Position numbers and translations under genes: made by a program. Below are positions 56,742 to 64,000 of a DNA stretch of 64,000 bases, piece after piece. Source of the stretch: Grimontia marina (GTDB lineage Bacteria > Pseudomonadota > Gammaproteobacteria > Enterobacterales > Vibrionaceae); NCBI RefSeq assembly GCF_900060185.1, contig NZ_FIZY01000009.1, forward strand, positions 1 to 64,000. The letters are read 5' to 3'. Numbering within the stretch: the first letter of the stretch is position 1; every line of letters begins with the position of its first letter. The notes under the pieces are model-generated. The model did not search any database and was not told the origin of the DNA. It saw only the letters and a list, made by a program, of their open reading frames with translations.

Positions 56742-58619
56742 ATGGCGTTATGGGGCGGAAGGTTTAGTCAGGCAGCAGACACGCGGTTCAAGCAGTTTAA
56801 CGATTCGTTGCGTTTTGACTATCGCCTCGCGGAGCAGGACATCGTAGGTTCAATTGCCTGGTCAAAGGCACTGCGCTCAGTGGGCGTATTGTCTGAAATT
56901 GAGCAGCAACGCCTCGAGCTTGCACTGAATGAAATCAAGCTGGCTGTGATGGAAGATCCAGAGCAGATCCTGCGCTCTGACGCTGAAGACATTCACAGTT
57001 GGGTGGAGCAGCAACTGATTGCCAAAGTGGGCGATTTGGGTAAAAAGTTGCACACCGGTCGTTCGCGTAACGATCAGGTCGCCACTGACCTTAAGCTTTG
57101 GTGTCGTCAGCAGGGTCAACAGCTTCTCCTTGCACTCGATAAACTGCAAAACCAGATGGTAAAGGTCGCGGCAGAAAACCAGAACACGGTGCTGCCGGGC
57201 TATACGCACCTTCAACGTGCCCAGCCAGTGACATTTGCACACTGGTGTCTGGCTTACGTTGAAATGTTCGAGCGTGACTACTCGCGCTTGAGCGATGCAC
57301 TGAACCGCTTGGACACCTGCCCGCTGGGCTCTGGTGCGCTGGCAGGTACCGCGTATCCGATTGACCGTGAAGCTTTGGCTCACAGCCTGGGTTTTCGCCG
57401 TGCAACCCGAAACAGTCTGGACTCGGTTTCTGACCGTGACCATGTGATGGAGCTGATGTCTGTGGCATCGGTGTCTATGCTGCACTTGTCGCGTATGGCC
57501 GAAGATCTGATTTTCTACAACTCTGGCGAGTCCAACTTTGTTGAGCTTGCAGACGCTGTGACATCAGGTTCATCCCTGATGCCACAAAAGAAAAACCCAG
57601 ATGCGCTTGAGCTTATCCGTGGTAAGACGGGCCGTGTTTATGGTGCCATGTCCGCGATGATGATGACAGTGAAAGCTCTGCCGCTTGCCTACAACAAAGA
57701 CATGCAGGAAGACAAAGAAGGGCTGTTCGACGCGCTCGACACCTGGTTTGACTGTATTGAAATGGCGGCGCTTTGTTTTGATGGCATCAAAATCAACAAA
57801 GACCGCACGCTGGAAGCGGCGATGCAAGGTTATTCCAACGCGACTGAGCTTGCGGATTATCTGGTTGCTAAAGGCATTCCTTTCCGTGAAGCGCACCATA
57901 TCGTGGGTGTGGCTGTGGTCGCCGCCATTGAAAAAGGTTGTGCGCTGGAAGAGCTTTCTCTTGATGACATGAAGCAGTTCTCGTCAGTGATTGACGAGGA
58001 TGTTTATCCCATCCTCACCATCGAATCGTGCCTTGAGAAGCGCTGTGCGCTGGGTGGTGTGGCGCCGAATCAGGTGGAATACGCTATTAGTCAGGCAGAA
58101 AAGCGTTTGGAAAAACGTTACTCGCCAAGCGTGAAAGTGCGTGGTGCGCGTCTTACTGACCTCGATGCGATTGAAGGCATGGTGGTTTACTGGGCGGGAC
58201 TGGGTGAAAACCTGCCGCGTGAACGTAATGAACTGGTTCGTGATATTGGTTCGTTTGCGGTTGCGGAGCATCAGGGAGAAGTGACAGGTTGTGCATCGCT
58301 TTATGTTTATGACTCGGGTCTTGCGGAAGTGCGCTCTTTGGGTGTGGAAGCTGGCTGGCAGAATCAAGGGCAGGGCAGCGCGATTGTTCAACATCTGCTG
58401 AAAAAAGCGAGTGGCATGGCCATCAAGAAAGTGTTTGTGCTGACCCGTGTACCAGAGTTCTTTATGCGTCAGGGCTTTATTCCAACCTCTAAATCTTTGC
58501 TGCCTGAAAAGGTGATGAAAGATTGCGACCGCTGTCCACGCCTTCATGCGTGTGATGAAGTGGCACTGGAGTTTACCTTTGATCAGGACAGATTGATTGC
58601 TAAAGCTAACGTCGCTTAA
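56742..58619 (+). CDS. argH: Fused argininosuccinate lyase / N-acetylglutamate synthase (ArgHA)
   Basis: Residues 1-460 are argininosuccinate lyase: [52 protein letters not shown] and the signature [16 protein letters not shown] with the flexible Ser loop. Residues about 465-625 form a GNAT domain ([41 protein letters not shown] with the acetyl-CoA loop [21 protein letters not shown]) homologous to the acetyltransferase part of ArgA. Such ArgH(A) fusions are known from Vibrio and Moritella and supply the first and last enzymes of arginine synthesis on one chain. The acetyltransferase activity here is inferred. No amino-acid-kinase domain is attached, so arginine inhibition differs from that of E. 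coli ArgA. Confidence 0.96.
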   Translation: MALWGGRFSQAADTRFKQFNDSLRFDYRLAEQDIVGSIAWSKALRSVGVLSEIEQQRLELALNEIKLAVMEDPEQILRSDAEDIHSWVEQQLIAKVGDLGKKLHTGRSRNDQVATDLKLWCRQQGQQLLLALDKLQNQMVKVAAENQNTVLPGYTHLQRAQPVTFAHWCLAYVEMFERDYSRLSDALNRLDTCPLGSGALAGTAYPIDREALAHSLGFRRATRNSLDSVSDRDHVMELMSVASVSMLHLSRMAEDLIFYNSGESNFVELADAVTSGSSLMPQKKNPDALELIRGKTGRVYGAMSAMMMTVKALPLAYNKDMQEDKEGLFDALDTWFDCIEMAALCFDGIKINKDRTLEAAMQGYSNATELADYLVAKGIPFREAHHIVGVAVVAAIEKGCALEELSLDDMKQFSSVIDEDVYPILTIESCLEKRCALGGVAPNQVEYAISQAEKRLEKRYSPSVKVRGARLTDLDAIEGMVVYWAGLGENLPRERNELVRDIGSFAVAEHQGEVTGCASLYVYDSGLAEVRSLGVEAGWQNQGQGSAIVQHLLKKASGMAIKKVFVLTRVPEFFMRQGFIPTSKSLLPEKVMKDCDRCPRLHACDEVALEFTFDQDRLIAKANVA

Positions 58620-58636
58620 ACATGCATCGAATGAAT

Positions 58637-58663
58637 AAAAACCGGCTTAGGCCGGTTTTTTTG
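58637..58663 (+). terminator. Intrinsic terminator of the arg operon
   Basis: AAAACCGGC-TTAG-GCCGGTTTT followed by more T, 17 bp after argHA. Confidence 0.95.
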
Positions 58664-58673
58664 TTTAGGTAAG

Positions 58674-58925
58674 TTACTCTTTTGGCTCGGGTGCATTCAT
58701 CCGAAATGGCATCAAAATGAGGTGAAGTGATAGCAATATGGCGCTGGCACCTGCACCAAAGAGCAGGGTGATGGACTCAATCGATTTCGGTGTATCGCTG
58801 AACCCGACAAACCATATCGGCCACAGCACCAGATTCATCACCGCAAGCTGAATCATGCAACGTTTGCAGCGTCCGAGTTTGGCTCGGATGGTGAGAGAAG
58901 CGTCTTTGCAGAAGCGGCAGCTCAT
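58674..58925 (-). CDS. DUF3624 domain-containing small membrane protein
   Basis: An 83-residue protein with a CxxC-type N-terminus (SCRFCKDASL), LGRCKRCMIQLAV with a second CxxC pair (residues 3, 6, 20 and 23), then two hydrophobic segments (about 26-42 and 50-72). The layout matches DUF3624, a family restricted mostly to Vibrionaceae with unknown function. The four cysteines could bind zinc. The short acidic tail MNAPEPKE is probably cytoplasmic. It is convergent with the arg operon and lacks an obvious partner gene. Confidence 0.75.
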   Translation of the reverse strand: MSCRFCKDASLTIRAKLGRCKRCMIQLAVMNLVLWPIWFVGFSDTPKSIESITLLFGAGASAILLSLHLILMPFRMNAPEPKE

Positions 58926-58968
58926 GAATAGTAAGCCTTAAAATATCAACTCGTTGCAGCCTACAAAG

Positions 58969-58993
58969 AAAAAAGCCCTCCGTAAAGGAGGGC
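58969..58993 (-). terminator. Intrinsic terminator of the disulfide reductase gene
   Basis: GCCCTCC and GGAGGGC pair around five bases; six T follow on the minus strand. Confidence 0.92.
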
Positions 58994-59064
58994 AAATCAT
59001 AAACCGAATCTTGGGGAGAGTCCGGTGTGCAAGTAAGGGGATTAACTTGTTATTGGAATCTTTT

Positions 59065-60516
59065 TTAACAGCCTGGACCGCAATCCAAGCAGTGTTTGAT
59101 CATTTCAGGACCTAAGTGCAGTTTGGCGTTCAGGTCACGAAGTGCGGTACGCACACCTTCTTCAATCACCGGGTGATAGAACGGCATATCCAGCATCTGT
59201 GAAATGGTCATTTGGTTTTGGTGTGCCCAAGCCAGCAGATGCGCCAGATGCTCTGCATTCGGGCCCATCATCTCTGCGCCAAGGAAGCGACCAGTACCCT
59301 GCTCGCCATAAACGTGCAGCACACCTTTGTTTCGCAACATGACGCGTGAGCGGCCTTGACCTTCAAACGACACTATACCGGTTTCAAAACAGCCACAGGT
59401 GCCAAGACGTGCGGTGATTTCTTTGTAGGTTTCACCCACCATGGCAATTTGTGGGTCAGAAAACACGGCTGCAATCTTGCTTCGGCGCAGACCGGCTCGG
59501 ATATCTGGGAATCGACCTGCGTTGTCACCAGCGATTCGACCCTGATCGGCTGCTTCGTGAAGCAATGGGATCTGGTTGCTCGCATCTCCGGAGATGAAAA
59601 TCGACGCGACGCTGGTTTGCATGGTGTACGGGTCAGCCGTTGGTACACCGCGTGCATCGAGTTCCATGCCTGTGTTTTCTATGTCCAGCTTGTCGACGTT
59701 AGGGCGACGGCCGGTTGCTGCCAGCACATAGTCGACTTCCATGCGTTGTTCCTGACCTTGCTTGTCGAGGTAACGGATATGGACTTTCTCGCCTTCGTGC
59801 ACCATTTCTTCGACTTTAGCGTCAGCGTCTAGGTAGAACTCTTCGTTGAAGGCTTTATCTGCGTAAGCCATCACGGTTGGGTCAGTTAACGGACCTACTT
59901 GACCGCCAACACCGAAGACTTTCACTTTTACGCCAAGGCGGTGCAGTGACTGACCCAGTTCAAGACCGATAACGCCAGGACCAAACACAGCGACAGATTC
60001 TGGCAAATCATCCCAGTCGAACACATCATCGTTCACAATCAGACGGTCACCCAAATCACTCCAAGGCACTGGCCAAGTTGGACGTGAACCTGTTGCAATG
60101 ACAATGCGTTTCGCTTCAATACGGGTGTGGTCGTCCACAGCTAAAGTATTGTCATCGACAAACTTGGCATAACCGGCAATTTTGTCTTCCGCTGGGATTT
60201 CATCAACGCCTTCGAGCACAAAGCCAACGAAGCGGTCAAGTTCGCGTTTGACACGATCCATCACCTCTCGGCCATTGATTTTGATTTCACCTTGAGGGTA
60301 TATGCCAAAGCCTGGTGCTTTTTCGATGTGGTGAACGGCTTCAGCAGCGGCAATCAGAAGCTTTGATGGCATACAGCCAACGCGCGCACAGGTCGTGCCA
60401 TAAGGACCGCCTTCGATGATCACAACATTTTCGGTGTGTGCTTTGGCTGCGCGGTAAGCACCCAGACCTGCGGTTCCTCCACCAATGACAGCGACATCTA
60501 CATTCAAGGTTTTCAT
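59065..60516 (-). CDS. Dihydrolipoamide dehydrogenase-like pyridine nucleotide-disulfide oxidoreductase with Cys-rich tail
   Basis: A 483-residue flavoprotein: FAD motif VAVIGGGTAGLGAYRAA near residue 8, redox pair C43/C48 in TTCARVGCMPSKLLI, NAD(P) motif VAVFGPGVIGLELGQSL, FAD-ribityl ISGDASNQIPLLHEA, and the C-terminal MPFYHPVIEEGVRTAL with the His-Glu couple. It ends HCLDCGPGC, with C476, C479 and C483, a tail that ordinary Lpd lacks. No pyruvate or oxoglutarate dehydrogenase genes are near; instead Prx-Grx and oxyR are, so a peroxide-defence or thiol-reducing role is likely. ATG at 60516 follows GGAGA. Substrate is unknown. Confidence 0.85.
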   Translation of the reverse strand: MKTLNVDVAVIGGGTAGLGAYRAAKAHTENVVIIEGGPYGTTCARVGCMPSKLLIAAAEAVHHIEKAPGFGIYPQGEIKINGREVMDRVKRELDRFVGFVLEGVDEIPAEDKIAGYAKFVDDNTLAVDDHTRIEAKRIVIATGSRPTWPVPWSDLGDRLIVNDDVFDWDDLPESVAVFGPGVIGLELGQSLHRLGVKVKVFGVGGQVGPLTDPTVMAYADKAFNEEFYLDADAKVEEMVHEGEKVHIRYLDKQGQEQRMEVDYVLAATGRRPNVDKLDIENTGMELDARGVPTADPYTMQTSVASIFISGDASNQIPLLHEAADQGRIAGDNAGRFPDIRAGLRRSKIAAVFSDPQIAMVGETYKEITARLGTCGCFETGIVSFEGQGRSRVMLRNKGVLHVYGEQGTGRFLGAEMMGPNAEHLAHLLAWAHQNQMTISQMLDMPFYHPVIEEGVRTALRDLNAKLHLGPEMIKHCLDCGPGC

Positions 60517-60570
60517 TGTTATTCTCCAGCTAAATCCGGTGACAAGCGTCAATAAAGTTTGGAATTAAGT

Positions 60571-60590
60571 AGGGCAGCCTAAGCTGCCCT
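60571..60590 (-). terminator. Hairpin between the Prx-Grx gene and the reductase gene
   Basis: AGGGCAGC and GCTGCCCT pair around four bases, nine bases after the Prx-Grx stop. The T run on the minus strand is poor, so read-through into the reductase gene is possible. Confidence 0.6.
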
Positions 60591-60598
60591 TTTCGGTG

Positions 60599-61330
60599 TT
60601 ATGCGAAGTACGCTTCCAGCTCGTCGCTGCCACCGATGTGCTTACCGCCAATGAATACTTGTGGCACTGTAGCGCGACCGCTTATTGCTCGCAGGCTCAC
60701 AGTGGTTGCATCCTGACCCAGCACAATCTCTTCAAACTGTAGCTTGTTGTCGATCAGCAGTTGCTTCGCTTTCGCACAGAAAGGACAACCTGGTTTGCTG
60801 AATACCGTAATTGATTCTTGCAGTTTATGGTTTGGTGCAATGTAGCCAAGCATGGTGTCTGCGTCAGACACTTTGAACGGGTCGCCCGGCTCGTTTGGCT
60901 CGATGAACATCTTCTCTACCACGCCGTCTTTCACCAGCATGCTGTAGCGCCATGAACGCTCTCCAAAGCCCAAATCGTCTTTCGCTACTGCCATGCCCAT
61001 GCCGCGAGTAAACTCTGCGTTACCGTCAGGGATGAAGGTGATGTTCTCTGCGTCTTGGTCCGCTTTCCACGCGTTCATGACAAACGTATCGTTCACCGAC
61101 ACACAAAGAATGTCGTCAACACCGTGCTCCTGGAACACCGAATGCAGCTCGTTATAACGAGGCAGGTGTGTTGAAGAGCAGGTTGGAGTAAAAGCACCTG
61201 GCAGGCTGAACACAACCACCGTTTTACCGGCAAATAGCTCGTCGCTGGTCACATTAACCCACGCATCACCCTTGCGAGTTGGGAATGTAACGCTTGGTAC
61301 TTTCTGACCTTCTTTGTTAATAAATTCCAT
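60599..61330 (-). CDS. Hybrid peroxiredoxin-glutaredoxin (Prx5-Grx)
   Basis: One chain joins a Prx5-type peroxiredoxin (1-165) to a glutaredoxin (about 170-243). The peroxidatic Cys is C51 in [20 protein letters not shown]; the Grx centre is C182/C185 in [14 protein letters not shown], with the glutathione-binding [18 protein letters not shown]. Such hybrids (as in Haemophilus influenzae and vibrios) reduce H2O2 and organic peroxides with glutathione directly. It is divergent from oxyR, with 145 bp between the starts, and is the probable OxyR target. The following reductase gene is on the same strand. Confidence 0.95.
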   Translation of the reverse strand: MEFINKEGQKVPSVTFPTRKGDAWVNVTSDELFAGKTVVVFSLPGAFTPTCSSTHLPRYNELHSVFQEHGVDDILCVSVNDTFVMNAWKADQDAENITFIPDGNAEFTRGMGMAVAKDDLGFGERSWRYSMLVKDGVVEKMFIEPNEPGDPFKVSDADTMLGYIAPNHKLQESITVFSKPGCPFCAKAKQLLIDNKLQFEEIVLGQDATTVSLRAISGRATVPQVFIGGKHIGGSDELEAYFA

Positions 61331-61475
61331 GGTAATACCCCTTAAATAATTTTGTTTTCAGTTCTTTAATCCGGTGTTCCCGGTTGATGTGTATATATTA
61401 GAGGGAAAGAGGTGGATAGTTCTAATTGATTAGGTTTATCATTTCAATAAGTGAAATCTATCAAAGAGGTTCGGT

Positions 61476-62381
61476 GTGAATATTCGCGATCTCGAATACC
61501 TAGTGGCTCTATCAGAACATCAGCACTTCAGAAAGGCAGCGGAAGCCTGTTTTGTCAGCCAGCCCACTTTGAGCGGTCAGATCCGTAAGTTAGAAGATGA
61601 GCTTGGCGTGGTGCTGCTGGAGCGCACCAGCCGGAAAGTGCTGTTTACCGATGCAGGCATGCAGCTTGTCCGGCAGGCACAAAAGATCTTGATGGAAGTA
61701 AAAGTGCTGGAAGAAATGGCAAGCCAGCAGGGTGAAGAAATGTCAGGCCCACTGCATGTGGGCTTTATCCCTACCGTGGGGCCATACCTGTTGCCACATA
61801 TTGTGCCAGCGGTAAAAGACGCTTTTCCTGAGCTGGAACTGTTCCTCCACGAGGCGCAAACTCATCAGCTCGTGCAGCAACTGGAAGAGGGCAAGCTGGA
61901 TTGCATTATTCTCGCCTCGGTAAAAGAGACGGAGCACTTTAAAGAGATCCCACTCTATCTGGAGCCGATGCTGCTGGCGCTGCCGGAAGGTCATAAGTGG
62001 TCCAAGGCGGAAACTGTGCCGATGGACGACCTTCGTGGTGAAACACTGTTGATGTTGGCTGATGGGCATTGTCTTCGCGATCAGGCAATGGGTTTTTGTT
62101 TCGCGGCAGGGGCGAAAGAAGATTCACGTTTCCGTGCGACCAGCCTAGAGACGCTTCGCAATATGGTGGCGGCAGAGACAGGGATTACCTTGCTGCCGAA
62201 GCTTTCGGTACCGAAGAGTATGCACCGCGATGGAGTGGTGTATGTAAAAGCCGTAGACCCAGAACCACAGCGTTTGATCACGCTGGATTACCGCCCAGGT
62301 TCACCACTGCGTGCACGTTATGAGAAGCTGGCGTCTGTGATTTCGGAAGTAATGAAAGGGACATGTAACGCGATTGGTTAA
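61476..62381 (+). CDS. oxyR: Hydrogen peroxide-inducible regulator OxyR
   Basis: A LysR-type regulator of 301 residues with the HTH HFRKAAEACFVSQPTLSGQI near residues 17-36 and the redox switch C199/C208 (GHCLRDQAMGFC) intact, so it should sense peroxide by disulfide formation. The rest (ATSLETLRNMVAAETGITLLP) is as in E. coli. It starts with GTG, with AGAGG seven bases upstream. Half-sites GATAG (61415-61419) and CTATC (61458-61462) lie between it and the Prx-Grx gene, but their spacing does not follow the 37-bp OxyR pattern. It is convergent with mrcA. Confidence 0.97.
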   Translation: MNIRDLEYLVALSEHQHFRKAAEACFVSQPTLSGQIRKLEDELGVVLLERTSRKVLFTDAGMQLVRQAQKILMEVKVLEEMASQQGEEMSGPLHVGFIPTVGPYLLPHIVPAVKDAFPELELFLHEAQTHQLVQQLEEGKLDCIILASVKETEHFKEIPLYLEPMLLALPEGHKWSKAETVPMDDLRGETLLMLADGHCLRDQAMGFCFAAGAKEDSRFRATSLETLRNMVAAETGITLLPKLSVPKSMHRDGVVYVKAVDPEPQRLITLDYRPGSPLRARYEKLASVISEVMKGTCNAIG

Positions 62382-62399
62382 TCGAACCACAGATAAAAC

Positions 62400-62421
62400 A
62401 AAGGTGCCAGATGGCGCCTTT
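62400..62421. terminator. Hairpin between oxyR and mrcA
   Basis: AAAGGTGCC-AGAT-GGCGCCTTT (one T-G pair) between convergent genes; T content follows on both strands but is interrupted. Confidence 0.75.
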
Positions 62422-62437
62422 GTCGTTTCTTATCTTT

Positions 62438-64000
62438 TTAGAAAAGTTCTTCGCCTTCCGACTCGTAGATATTCCCGCTGCTGGCTGCAGAAGAAACGTA
62501 GTCGGTTGGCTCGGTGCCTCTCTCGAAGTACTCGAACATTGAGCTCGCATCATTCTTGCGGGTCAGCAGGCCGGTGTCACGGTCAATACGGACTTTCACG
62601 ATGTCTGATGGCACCATCTTGCGCTGTTCTGGGACATCGACCAATGCATCAACCATGAAACCTATCCAAGCAGGTTGCGCGGTTTTAGCCCCTGCTTCTG
62701 CACCGGAAATTTGGGCATTATCCAAGTTGGCATTGCGTGAGGTTTTACCCAATTCGCGTGAGTGATCATCAAAGCCAACCCATACTGTTGCGACCAGCCC
62801 CGGTGCAAAGCCACTGTACCACGCATCTTTGGAATCGTTAGTGGTACCCGTCTTACCGCCGATATCGCGTCGGTTCAGAGGCTTCTGTGCGCGCCAGCCC
62901 GTGCCGTTCCAGCCTGTACCCTGACGCCATTCACCGCCACCCCAAATATTTGCTTCCAACATTTCACGGGTCAGGAAAGCATTTTGCTCGCTGATCACCT
63001 GGGGTGCGAATTGTGGTTCGTTTTCCATCTCTGCGGTTTGCTCAAGCAGGTTTTCTTCTTCCTTAAGGTTTTCAGAATCCAGCTTGGAGACATTGTTGTC
63101 ACAGTTCTCACGGCAAATGACCTGTGGATGCTCGGTATAAACCAGTGCTCCGAATGGGTCCTCCACCTTGCTGATGAAGTACGGCTTGAGGTAGTAGCCG
63201 CCGTTGGCGAATACGCTGAAGCCTTGCGCGACCTGCATTGGTGTCAGGCTACCTGCACCCAAAGCTAGGGTTTCAGAACGTGGCAGTTCTTCATGCTTGA
63301 AGCCAAAACGGGTTAGGAAGTCGATGGTTTCATCCAAGCCAACTTTGCGCAGCACACGAACCGCCATTACGTTTTTAGAGGTTGCCAGGCCGATACGTGC
63401 TCGGGTTGGACCTATGTAGGTCGGCGGTGAGTTTTTCGGACGCCACGCTGTGCCTTGGCTTGAGTCCCATTTGTTAATGGGGGCGTCATTGATCAAGGTG
63501 GCGAGTGTTATTCCTTGATCCAATGCTGCTGAGTAGATAAATGGCTTGATCGCAGAACCTACCTGACGGACGGACTGGGTGGCTCGGTTAAACTTACTGT
63601 GAACGAAGTTAAAACCACCAACCAATGCTTTGATCGCACCGTTTTCCGGTAACATGGCCACCATTGCGGTGTTGGCGTCAGGCACTTGACTCAGGTGCCA
63701 TGCATCGTCGACCTTGCGCACCCAGATTTGCTCACCCACAGCCAGAATATCTGCTGCCTGTTTCGGCGCAGTGCCTTGGCGGATGTCAGTTTTATAACGA
63801 CGCGCCCATTTCATCCCATCCCAAGGCAGGGTGGCGGTTTCGCCACTCTGTAGTTCAACTTCAGCTGTTTTAGCGTCAACTTTGATGACAACAGCTGGGT
63901 TGAGTTCACCATAGGTAGGTTGCTGTTTGAGGTGCTTGGCAATCTTCTCAGCATCCCATGGCTCATTACCGTCTTTCCATAGCGTTTCCACTGCACCACG
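62438..64000 (-). CDS. mrcA: Penicillin-binding protein 1A, C-terminal part (cut by window edge)
   Basis: The frame is open to the right edge, so the N-terminal membrane anchor and glycosyltransferase domain lie outside. What is visible is the OB-like insert and the transpeptidase domain: the SxxK motif is SAIK in RQVGSAIKPFIYSAAL, the SxN is SKN in LATSKNVMAVRVL, and KTG is in DIGGKTGTTNDSKDAWYSGF. A Glu-rich insert (SENLKEEENLLEQTAEMENE) between SxN and KTG is typical of gammaproteobacterial PBP1A. It cross-links peptidoglycan in the periplasm with its lipoprotein activator LpoA. In E. coli mrcA lies elsewhere, but in vibrios it is a neighbour of oxyR. Confidence 0.94.
   Translation of the reverse strand, partial: RGAVETLWKDGNEPWDAEKIAKHLKQQPTYGELNPAVVIKVDAKTAEVELQSGETATLPWDGMKWARRYKTDIRQGTAPKQAADILAVGEQIWVRKVDDAWHLSQVPDANTAMVAMLPENGAIKALVGGFNFVHSKFNRATQSVRQVGSAIKPFIYSAALDQGITLATLINDAPINKWDSSQGTAWRPKNSPPTYIGPTRARIGLATSKNVMAVRVLRKVGLDETIDFLTRFGFKHEELPRSETLALGAGSLTPMQVAQGFSVFANGGYYLKPYFISKVEDPFGALVYTEHPQVICRENCDNNVSKLDSENLKEEENLLEQTAEMENEPQFAPQVISEQNAFLTREMLEANIWGGGEWRQGTGWNGTGWRAQKPLNRRDIGGKTGTTNDSKDAWYSGFAPGLVATVWVGFDDHSRELGKTSRNANLDNAQISGAEAGAKTAQPAWIGFMVDALVDVPEQRKMVPSDIVKVRIDRDTGLLTRKNDASSMFEYFERGTEPTDYVSSAASSGNIYESEGEELF

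Noticed and set aside
61415-61462. OxyR operator between Prx-Grx and oxyR
   Set aside because: GATAG and CTATC half-sites are present but their spacing does not follow the ATAG-N7-CTAT-N7-ATAG-N7-CTAT pattern; kept only as a note.

Overview
The window is a dense chromosomal segment from a gammaproteobacterium of the family Vibrionaceae. The assignment rests on a clear AphA regulator beside ppc, an argH gene fused to an N-acetylglutamate synthase domain, short Vibrio-type families (DUF3624, DUF3135), and a peroxiredoxin-glutaredoxin hybrid divergent from oxyR. The genus cannot be fixed from sequence alone; base composition is close to even G+C in most genes.

Layout. (1) 1-6334: edge of a lipopolysaccharide locus on the minus strand: a cut-off IS5-type transposase, a GT9 glycosyltransferase, waaF, an AT-rich O-antigen ligase-like gene and a hexapeptide acyltransferase, then a late lipid A acyltransferase and hldD. 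(2) 6442-16771: a TetR regulator, kbl-tdh, yibQ-envC-gpmI, yibN, secB-gpsA and cysE, an order that matches the E. coli hldD-to-cysE segment, without grxC. (3) 16855-24172: pfkA, fieF, cpxP divergent from cpxRA, a chemoreceptor and trmL. (4) 24280-30626: tpiA, a CHMI-family enzyme, a DUF3135 protein, fpr, a SufR-like regulator and an EmrAB-type efflux pair. (5) 30688-42425: glpX, glpK, zapB, rraA, menA, hslUV, ftsN, cytR, priA, rpmE, again E. coli-like in order but lacking glpF beside glpK. (6) 42884-49521: malic enzyme and the met regulon (metJ divergent from metB-metL, then metF). (7) 49590-58619: aphA, ppc and argC-argB-argG-argHA, without argE. (8) 58674-64000: a DUF3624 protein, a disulfide reductase with a cysteine-rich tail, Prx-Grx, oxyR and the C-terminal part of mrcA.

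How the parts work together. The minus-strand LPS genes finish lipid A and inner core and attach O-antigen; CpxRA-CpxP watches the envelope; EnvC, FtsN and ZapB serve division; MetJ controls met genes through tandem 8-bp boxes; ArgR controls arg genes through two 18-bp boxes spaced 3 bp apart; the redox block joins OxyR to its likely peroxidase and reductase.

Most notable observations: a 15-codon open frame between the argC promoter and argC encodes MDKFSISLLQRRRRR and ends in five arginine codons followed at once by a stop. It overlaps mutually exclusive hairpins and is a candidate arginine-sensing leader peptide. A second is an orphan minus-strand intrinsic terminator with two more hairpins between glpK and zapB; this candidate small RNA carries a perfect 12-nt complement of the zapB leader. 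Structured leaders also precede the chemoreceptor gene (two Shine-Dalgarno-like copies competing for one anti-SD) and the malic enzyme gene.
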